Of a stretch of 64,000 bases of DNA, positions 56,158 through 64,000 are shown in pieces. Each line of letters opens with the position of its first letter. Position 1 is the first letter of the stretch. The stretch covers positions 41,032,618-41,096,617 of the forward strand of contig CM072512.1 of NCBI GenBank assembly GCA_036898135.1, given 5' to 3'. Origin of the DNA: Oncomelania hupensis. Taxonomy: Eukaryota > Mollusca > Gastropoda > Littorinimorpha > Pomatiopsidae. The notes beneath the pieces were generated by a model, which saw nothing but the letters and a program-made list of their open reading frames with translations, made no database searches and was not told the origin of the DNA. The position numbers were made by a program, and so were the translations under genes.

Positions 56158-57745
56158 AAAAGGAGAACTCGATAGAAGATCAATGCCAGGAAGTAGAGAA
56201 CAGTCTGATGAAGAACAACAGCAAGAAGGCCTACCAGACTGTGAAGCGGCTGCCTAGGGTTAAGCAACTGAAGGTCTCCACGATCCAAAGCAAGTCTGGC
56301 ATAGCCTTACAGGAGAACAAGAAGAGATGGATAGAGTACTGCTCTGACTTTTACAACCAAACGGAGACACATCAGTTCTAACATGTCCCTAAGACAGAAC
56401 GAAAAAATCCTCCCAATTCTCCGAGAAGAAGTTGAGGCAGCAGTGCAATCGCTGAAGAAGGGAAAGTCAGTAGGAGTGGACAACATACCCGCTAAGTTGC
56501 GTCAAGCAGGATGAGAAGCGATGACTGGCGCCCTCACCATTATCTGTAACACGATCTGGCAGCGTGGTGAGTGGCCCACACCATGGGCCCAGTCGCTTGT
56601 CATCACTCTTCCCAACAATGTAAAACCTTCAGGAGTGTGAAAATTACCGCACCATCAGCCTCATCAGCCATTTCAGCAATGTTCTCCTGAAAATAATACT
56701 CAACAGGTTGAAACCCCAAGCTGAACAAATCATAACTGAAGAACAAGCAGGATTCATGGCAGGGCAGGGCGAAGTACCGCAGAATAATCTGCGATAAATA
56801 CCTACAGCATCAACAACATCTATATCATGTGTTTGTAGACTTTAAGAAAGAGTTTGACCGAGTCTGGCATACAGCTCTGTGGGCAACCATGAGGGTGTAC
56901 AACATCAGCCCTAACATTATTGAAGTCATCAAAAGCCTGTATGACAGGCTACCAGTGCAGTACTCCAGAACAACGCCATCGGGAACTGTTTCAGAACAAC
57001 AATCGGCGTGCCCAAAGGATGCCTACTCTCTTCAACAATCTTCAGCATCATCCTGGAGAGCATCATGTCAAATGCCCTTGCAGATCACGAAGTCACAGTT
57101 AGCATAGGGGTAGAGCAATCTCAAACCTCGGTTTTGCGGATGATATTGATGGATTGACTGGAGAGGAAAAATAACTTAGACAGTTGGTACAAAGGCTTGA
57201 CACCACCTCCAGAGGTTTTGGAATGGAAAGAAATGTAGAGAAGACCAAATTGATGACCAACCACACCAATGGCATCAACACGGACATCAAAGTCCAAGGC
57301 CAATCCCTCAACACGACGCATAGCTTCAAATATTTAGGAGCCATTGTATCAGACAATGAATCCCGACAGGAAGTCCTCTCCAGGATCGCACAAACAACTG
57401 CTTTCCTGACAAGGTTGAAGCCCATTATTTTGGAAAGACAGGACCATCAGTCTACGTTCCAAGGTAAAGCTGCTGCGCTCCCTTACTCCGACGATATGGC
57501 CATGTCACCAGAGCATCAGGCCTAGCAAAAACCATCTTGCAAGGCACGGTGCAAGGACGCAGAAGAAGAGGGAGACCGAAAAAGAGGTGGGAGGACAACA
57601 TTCAAGAATGGACTGGCTTGACACTGAGGGAAGCCAAGAGGTTTGCTGAGGACAGAGAGAGATGGAGTACGCTGGTTAAACGATCATCTGTGGTGCCCCG
57701 TCGACCTTCGAGTTACGGGATAGGATAGGTTAGGATAGGAAAGAG
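56158..57745 (+). mobile_element. RTE-type LINE (copy 7), RT to 3' end, degraded
   Basis: The plus strand reads SIEDQCQEVENSLMKNNSKK, KRWIEYCSDFYNQ, then a frameshifted palm region, VDFKKEFDRVWHTALWATMR, VIKSLYD, an intact FADDIDGLTGEEK followed at once by a stop, NVEKTKLMTNHTNGINTDIK, SFKYLGAIVSD, and the GRRRRGRPKKRWEDNI C-terminus with an (AGGAT)n tail. It starts just beyond the CA repeat that hosts the LTR element. Several frameshifts and an internal deletion near 57500 (loss of the CETWTL to RWYGHV region) make it inactive. Confidence 0.9.
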
Positions 57746-57992
57746 CGGCAGTTACGGTCCAGCTTTCTCAGCGACAAAGTTGCAGCATCAGGTCAGCACC
57801 TCCCAAAACATTTGGTAAAACAGCGTTGCGAACAATGGATAAATAATTAATCAACAGTGGATAAATAATCGTTCCCTCCCCCTTCCTAGCCTACCATTCT
57901 CTCCCGTCATGCATTCGCGTAACAGGCATCTCTCCACACCTCCCTCCATCCCCACCCTCTCATTCCTCTTTCTTTCCGTCCATTAGTCATGA

Positions 57993-57993
57993 G

Positions 57994-58067
<74 letters not shown>
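57993..58067. repeat. (CT)n microsatellite
   Basis: Pure CT array. The 179-codon plus frame 57989-58528 begins and ends in such arrays and is not considered a gene. Confidence 0.95.
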
Positions 58068-58071
<4 letters not shown>

Positions 58072-58407
58072 CTTCCACTTTCTGTTCTTCGTATACGTTG
58101 GTCTTACTCCTTCTCCCCCTCCTTACATACCTCACACTCTTCGTCTCTCCCTCTTTCGTCTTGGTCTTAGATTTGTTTCATCCGTCACTTCTCTTCCTGT
58201 CGATCTTCTCCTTCACCTACGTTTTACATTTTTGAGTTCAAAATTATTTCTTTCCCTTTCACAAGAGTTCCCTCTCCTTCTGCCTGACGCTTCCTTTTTA
58301 TCTTCCTCATCCCACTCTATCTTCCTCTGTCTGCCTCGCTTCGTCAAGTGCAAGAGACAAAATCGAGGCTGGAATTCTAATAATTTATCTTGCCTTTCTA
58401 TGGGAAG

Positions 58408-58510
<103 letters not shown>

Positions 58511-58530
58511 TCCTTTCACCAAATTTAGAA

Positions 58531-59105
58531 CATTGCATTACATTACATGATTATTGCTTTAGGTCCAGCGGACTCCTCTGAGCCGAATCAGGACCGGACA
58601 ACCCTTGATCCGCATAAAACATCTGCCGAAACAACCCTACTGGTAAAACTGAAAGCTCTCCACCAGCCAGTCACTTTACAATAAAGACATCCCACGCAGG
58701 GGACGCTGATGCTGTACTCTAATTTATCGAACCCCCGTTTACAAAAAAAATACAAACATCATTATAAAATATCAACAAAACACATACATATAAAATGCCT
58801 ACATTGCTAAATAATAACATCATAAGAAGCCATAGTGACCACCTGGCAGAAAGCGTCCAATATTCCCAAGCTGATCCAACAGACCTCACACACAAATAAG
58901 GAGTCTTGTCCCGGAAGAGTTTTCAAGCAAAAAGGTAAGTGACTGGTCTAGCGAAGAAGAAGATAGTATAGCAGATTGATAGAACAGAGCAGGACTGAGA
59001 AAGAGCAAATGAGAAAGACAGCGACAGTGGGAATTTAAAGCACTAAGTTTCCAGAAAGTGGGGATACTATTTATACTGAAACCCCCGGCACCCCAACGGG
59101 GGTAT
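58531..59105 (-). mobile_element. R570 retroposon, full-length short form (copy h)
   Basis: Minus-strand start ATACCCCCGTTGGGGTGCC, end GGACCTAAAGCAATAATC with a (ATGTA)n-type tail. A 12-bp target duplication ccaaatttagaa is perfect (58519-58530 and 59106-59117). Confidence 0.92.
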
Positions 59106-59117
59106 CCAAATTTAGAA

Positions 59118-59610
59118 GGAAACCCAAATATAAAATCAAATTAAGATACAAGACTGTAAACGTAATGCTGCAATAATCACAATGATAAAGGATCACGAAT
59201 AAATCAGCATTAAAAGCGTTTTTCTCCTTCCCAAATTTTATCATTAATTTGCGGGAAGAAATTAAAAATCAGCATTTTTTTATTACTTCATCTTGTTTCC
59301 ATCGGCGTGCAATCGGTGCAACTTCAAGAGTCGCGGAATTCCGGGTGGAAAAACGCTGATTAAAGATTTTAATAGTGCATAGGGCCTACTTCATTATCTT
59401 GTATTAAAATTTGAAATAAAGGTTCCCGCAATAGTTCCTTCAAATAAGAATCAGAGTATGGGTTTTGCCATTACACAGAAGATGTTAAGTGTTCTGAAAT
59501 GAGTCTATCTTGGTTAACGACCCGTTCAACCACCTGTTCTTGGGAAACAGAAAAAAAAGGGGTAAAGGGAGGTAATCCGAAACTTTTGGTCAAATAACAG
59601 AACAGGGTGT

Positions 59611-59612
<2 letters not shown>
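59118..59612. other. No gene recognised
   Basis: AT-rich, free of obvious repeats, only short frames. Confidence 0.4.
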
Positions 59613-59613
<1 letters not shown>

Positions 59614-59689
<76 letters not shown>

Positions 59690-59690
59690 G
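59614..59690. repeat. (GA)n microsatellite followed by a G10 run
   Basis: GA array ending in GAGAGAGG and a homopolymeric G stretch to 59699. Confidence 0.95.
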
Positions 59691-60023
59691 GGGGGGGGGC
59701 GAGGGAAAGGAGAGGCATTTCAGACCTTCTTCTCAAAGGCAGATGTGTGAAGGCGGTGTCCACATCGTCTCTTATCCATGCTGTCGTACCTTCTCCAGGC
59801 TGGTAGGTTATCTTTAATAATCTATTTCTGTTGCCCTTCATCGTTTCTTTATAGGCAATTCCCGATACCTTAACGTCTTACGAATTTTGCTATTAATTCC
59901 GAGATATCTTCATGCGTTATGAATGTTACTATTAATTCCGAGGCAGTAATTCACTGCGATACTATAACTCGTAAGTCGCATCATTATATATGTATATTTT
60001 ATCCTTCATTTACCTACGCTTCC

Positions 60024-60582
60024 CTATCCTATCTTATCCCGTAACTCGAAAGTCGTTGGGGCACCACAGACGAGCGTTTAACCAGCGTACTCCATCTTTC
60101 TCTGTCCTTAGCAACCCTCATGGCTTCGCTCAGTCAAACCAATCCTTTCTCAATTGTTGTCCTCCCACCTCTTTTTCTGTCTCCTTCTTCTTCTGCCTCC
60201 TTTCACCGTGCCTTGCAGGATGGTCCTTGTAAGTCCTGATGCTCTGGTGACGTGGCCATACCATCAGAGTTTCCGTTTCTTCACCACTGTGAGCATGTCA
60301 TCGTGTTGTCCAATGGCTTGTGTGATGGTCTGTCGGATTTGGTCGTTGATGTGCTGGGTATAGGAAATGCCCAGAAGTCTTCTGTTGCATCTCATCATGC
60401 TTTGTATTCTTCATTGTAGGTCTGCTATGAGGTCCACGTTTCGCAAACGTATAGGAAGATGGAGATAACAAGGGAGCGGAGCAGCCTTACCTTGGAGTGT
60501 AGACTGATGGTCCTGTCTTTCCAAATGGGTTTCAACCTTGTCAGGCAGCAGTGTTTAGTGCAATCCTGAAGAGGACTTCCCA
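60024..60582 (-). mobile_element. RTE-type LINE 3' fragment (copy 8)
   Basis: (AGGAT)n-like tail at 60024-60038. The C-terminal text is as in the other copies, upstream to LKPIWKDRTISLHSKVRLLR and LVISIFLYVCETWTS near 60430-60530. It breaks off at gaagaggacttcc and joins family S copy 3 directly. Confidence 0.87.
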
Positions 60583-60587
60583 CACCT

Positions 60588-60902
60588 TTGGATGAGAGTA
60601 TAAACCGAGGTCTAATCTGTTTACGCTCGCATTTTATCGCACGGGTTTTAAAGATCCTGACCCTCACGTCCCAGACGGGCGAATGCCGGCTACACAAAAT
60701 ACACCCAGCAAGCTTCAGGTTCCCCATTCATGGGCGACCAGGATTGTGCTCTGTTGGTGGGCGTCGTCAGGCCGACGAACCTTAGGCAGCATCTCAGCGT
60801 CTGGGGCGGCTTGAGTTAAATCATGTTTTAGTTATTGCCTTGAGCAGATCTTATGTCGGAAAAAACCGCTACATCAGAACGAATAAATAAATAATTAAAT
60901 AC
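60588..60902 (+). mobile_element. L2-tailed SINE-like repeat (family S, copy 3)
   Basis: Starts gatgagagtataaaccgagg, contains aaagatcctgaccctcacgtc and gagttaaatcatg, and ends CCGCTACATCAGAACG with an (AATA)n tail. Confidence 0.75.
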
Positions 60903-61953
60903 ACAGAACACAGAAGTAGCAAATAATAATAAACATCTCTATTCCTATTTCTTCCGTCATACTTTTCCTGACTCGAGACACTTCCAAATACCTTGATGTG
61001 TTATGAACGCTACTGTGAATTCCCAGGTGAAGTTTTATATTGTGATGTAGCGGAACTAGGTGAAGGGTGCGCATGAAGAATGTGCATTCTAGCCGTCACC
61101 CTAAACACATTTAATGATACTGGGTCTCTTGGAAGAGAAGCTAAAGAAGCTGTAACGCGAAGAGCAATAATGTCGACCGTTGACGTTGAAGAGAAATTAC
61201 TATGTTCTATTCTACTAGCGGTTGTTGCTAACGTGAAATAAAAGAGGAACACTATATTATGCTGTAGTGCTCGCTGCTTTGCCAAGGGTAGGAATTTAAC
61301 AGGCAGACGAAACCTTTGAGATTAAGATCAACTGACGTTGCAGATTACAAAATTTCTCGAACTTAGATGAATAATGTAATTTGTGTTAGATCTGTGTCTC
61401 TTTCTATTTATTTATTTATTTATTTATTTATTTGTTCACACTTGTTCGGTAAAAATGTCTGTTTTTCAACATTTGATGATGAAATGAGGAGAAGGAGACT
61501 AGATAAGATGTGGAGGATGTCGATGACGACAACGACGATGATGCTGATGCTGATGCTGCTGCTGCTGATGATGATGGTTAAGGGCGCGATGGCGCTAATA
61601 ATAGTCGTAGCAGCAATGACGACGACAGCGATCAGTGCAACGGTAATTAGTTTTCACCTTCACAGAAGCTTTACATAACGGTTCTGTCTTCTGTGCTCAA
61701 AAAATGCTTGTAGATGACAGCGGTGACGATAAAAATGACGATAGAGAACACGTGTAGCAGCACAGCAGCAATAGGATCGTAATGAACACCGACATAAATG
61801 AAAAGAGTTGATGATTTACCAGTAAGATGAAATAAAGAGTGCGCCCAATCGGTAAAAAAAAGAAGAAAAAAGTTAAAACTCAAGTTGCAACCGAAAGAGG
61901 CTACAGACAAACTCTATCTCCTACGCTTACACACACACACACTCACACATTTT
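60903..61953. other. No gene recognised; (TTTA)n 61410-61432 and (GAT/GCT)n 61530-61575
   Basis: Frames at 61010-61285 minus, 61367-61678 plus and 61671-61910 minus have no known motifs. Two are partly made of trinucleotide repeats. Confidence 0.4.
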
Positions 61954-62232
61954 TGTAGAAACGACGTTCTGATGACTGTTGTGAAAAAAAAACATGGATT
62001 ATTTTGACACACTTTCCATTTCTTTGACATTATTTTGACATTTTCAAATTTTTGAAGCTATCCCTAACCCTAATCCTAACCCTAACCCTTAACCTAACCC
62101 TAATGCTAAAACAGCTCTAACTCAACGGAGTACTATTTTGACGTCAAAATACAGTAGTACGTCCTTCCAAAAAAGTCAGAAGAAACCATGTGGAGTTTCA
62201 TGTGTGTGTGTCATCAGAACGTCGTTTCTACA
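61954..62232. mobile_element. 279-bp inverted-repeat element with telomere-like core
   Basis: Termini are perfect 23-bp inverted repeats (61954-61976 and 62210-62232, starting TGTAGAAACGACGTTCTGA). Inside are about seven CCCTAA-type units (62062-62104), the animal telomere motif with small variations, and an 18-bp palindrome TATTTTGACGTCAAAATA (62134-62151) holding a TGACGTCA octamer. No coding capacity. No convincing target duplication is visible, so superfamily is undetermined. Confidence 0.7.
62062..62104. repeat. Interstitial telomere-like (CCCTAA)n block
   Basis: The run ccctaaccctaatcctaacc continues with further CCCTAA and CCCTTAA units. It is far too short and degenerate to be a functional chromosome end. 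Confidence 0.85.
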
Positions 62233-62579
62233 TGCCCACCCTTTCCCCCACACACATGCACACACACACCACCTTCTACCCTCCAACCCTATATTTAAAA
62301 AAAAACAACTTTTATCCTTGATCCTCGACCCCACACCAAAACAACCATGACACAATATCCGCTGTACCTTTCCTTTATAACCTTCAGCCTCCGCCAATAA
62401 ATAAGCTGGCCTGAAACTGTTCCATTTCCTTACTTTTTTTTTCTCAATTTTCACCGCCTGATTGCCTCTATGGTTACCACCTTTAAAACCCATCAAGCGG
62501 CAGCAAGTCAGAGTTGAGAAACACACCACTCATTTTTACCTGCCATTACTCAGACCTTTACTCTCCCCGCAGATTCATT
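62233..62579. other. No gene recognised
   Basis: CA- and C-rich near 62233-62275, otherwise unassigned. Overlapping opposite-strand frames only. Confidence 0.4.
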
Positions 62580-62896
62580 TCATGTATTTAATTATTCTAA
62601 TAGAGCTCTTTTTCAGCTCAAGGGCGGCTCAGGGCGCTGGTCGATACAGGATCTAACTCAAGCCTCAGAGGCGCCCACTTGCAGCCTTTGGGCGCATAGT
62701 GTGACGCTCAGACCACTGAGCACCACCCTGGGCGACCGGATACGGCCGGGGAAGAGAGGACCTAGTTCTTGCTGGGTGTATGTGTGTGGCCCACACTCAC
62801 TGGTCTCGGACATGAGCGTCAAGATCTTTAACGTCCGTGCGATTGAATGCGTACGCACGCAGACTAGACCTCAGTTTATACTCTCAACCGAAAGAG
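62580..62896 (-). mobile_element. L2-tailed SINE-like repeat (family S, copy 4)
   Basis: The best-preserved copy. On its own strand it runs from CTTTCGGTTGAGAGTATAAA through GTGCTCAGTGGTCTGAGCG and GAGTTAGATCCTGTATCG to GAGCTCTATTAGAATAATT. Confidence 0.78.
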
Positions 62897-63004
62897 TAAT
62901 GAACACGGCAAAGTGCATGAAAAATATTACAGGGGCCTTTTAGCTATTTCAGAAAATGATCTTCTTTCTTCATCGTCTTTTTTGTTTCTTATGTTGTCTT
63001 TTTT

Positions 63005-63021
63005 CGTCGTCGTCGTCGTCG

Positions 63022-63119
<98 letters not shown>

Positions 63120-63225
63120 GTCGTCGTCGTCGTCATCATCAACCTCTTCTTCTTCTTTCTTTCTTTCTCATCATTATCATCATCATCATAATCGTCGTCG
63201 TTGACGTCATCGTCACCATCCTCTT
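63005..63225. repeat. (GTC)n-(ATC)n-(GTC)n compound microsatellite
   Basis: ATC core 63023-63118 flanked on both sides by GTC units, then a TTC/ATC mixture to 63225. Frames are Ser, Ile or Met runs. Confidence 0.95.
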
Positions 63226-63679
63226 CTTCTTTTTTTCTTTCTTCTTCTTCTACCTGCTACTCCTCTTCCCGCACCACCTTCTTCAATTTCAAACTTTGGT
63301 CAAATTTGAATCACAAAAAGCTCGAGCAAAATGCAAACCTAGGATACAAAGTTATCATCTGAAACGTAACTGAATTTATTAAATTGCCATTTCAGATGAA
63401 ACAAAGTAAGCTTACACTTTAAACCGTAATTTCAATAAACAGTGTGTTTCAGGTAGTTATAGACTCGTCAGTGTAGTTCCGCTTAATCGGGTCACTTTAA
63501 GAATCAAACGCAACGGGGACTTTCAGCAATAATGTAATTGGTACTGTTTATTAAGCCCCATGAGACTTCTATTTTTCTATTTCTTCATCTTGTTCGTCTT
63601 CTTTTTGAAATACGAATGTTGTTACACACACTCCTTGGAAATACTTTGAGGGGTGGGGAAAAACAAGAACCAGCCAAAT

Positions 63680-64000
63680 GTGGGTTTGTTGGTCTGGTCG
63701 TCGGTCCGTTGGAAGTCATATCTCAAGAACCACTGAGCGGATTTTGACCAAACTTCATAGGAACACTACCTGTGTCAGTGGCTTGCTTCCCATGCCCTTA
63801 CATGCGTTCGATCTCAAAGGTCAAGGTCACTGGAGTCATTTTGTTTCTAAACACGTTTTGCTAAATATCTATAAAAAAAAAAAAAGATGAACTAATTTTG
63901 TTGAGTTTTGATGATGTACAGGTACTTCAGATCATGGGCCATCCTTCAGTCGCAATCAGGTTGTCGGTCAGTGGGTCAATCGGTCGGTCCGTCTCTTTCC
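63680..64000. repeat. Probable dispersed non-coding repeat, runs off the window
   Basis: Reads GGTCTGGTCGTCGGTCCGTT, tctcaagaaccactgag, GGATTTTGACCAAACTTCAT, AAGGTCAAGGTCACTGGAGT, and a second CGGTCAGTGGGTCAATCGGT near the edge. From memory this is a widely dispersed repeat type in invertebrates. No coding frame. Confidence 0.45.

Noticed and set aside
52322..57745. A single RTE LINE split by the LTR element
   Set aside because: The two RTE parts are in the right order and orientation, but about 55 residues are missing, and 312 bases of non-RTE sequence lie before the LTR. I therefore keep them as separate fragments.
62062..62104. True chromosome end
   Set aside because: Only about 43 bases of imperfect CCCTAA units, with ordinary repeat-rich DNA on both sides.

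Overview
This is repeat-dense animal (eukaryotic) DNA, most likely from a marine mollusc and probably a gastropod. That assignment is inference: it rests on the repeat types I recognise (RTE-type LINEs with short-tandem-repeat tails, L2/CR1-like LINEs, tRNA-derived SINEs, a hAT-type MITE, a Ty3/gypsy-like LTR element) and on very abundant tri- and dinucleotide arrays. There are no operons and no bacterial genes. No complete host gene is visible. The best host-gene traces are one candidate internal exon (48795-48910, minus) and a candidate terminal coding region (23883-24550, minus).

Layout. 0-5 kb: microsatellite, an RTE copy carrying a hAT MITE with perfect 8-bp target duplication, then a long L2/CR1-like LINE fragment. 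5-15 kb: two further RTE copies, a candidate 1.3-kb solo LTR, a SINE 3' fragment and simple repeats; a fourth RTE copy lies at 14.3 kb. 15-27 kb: SINE-like repeats and the first group of a ~570-bp non-coding retroposon family (called R570 here), including one copy nested in another. 29.6-36.8 kb: a 3.6-kb tandem duplication carrying an L2-like LINE remnant and an RNase H-bearing LINE fragment. 36.8-50 kb: RTE copies, R570, a near-perfect 100-bp hairpin, a 187-bp tandem duplication, an AAT/ATT palindrome and a tRNA-derived SINE. 51-60 kb: R570 copies flank an LTR retrotransposon (52912-56145) with two identical-looking 603-bp LTRs, a tRNA-Lys primer site, a polypurine tract and a single intact 542-codon gag-type ORF without protease, reverse transcriptase or integrase. 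60-64 kb: RTE, L2-tailed repeats and a 279-bp element with 23-bp inverted termini enclosing telomere-like repeats.

The elements form a readable insertion history. hAT and L2 pieces sit inside RTE copies, R570 sits inside R570, and an RNase H LINE was inserted before the 3.6-kb segment duplicated. The gag-only LTR element is probably the youngest event. Nearly all LINE and SINE relics are 5'-truncated and frameshifted; the gag ORF is the only long, clearly intact protein-coding frame. I verified repeats by eye-alignment only, so percentages are deliberately not given.
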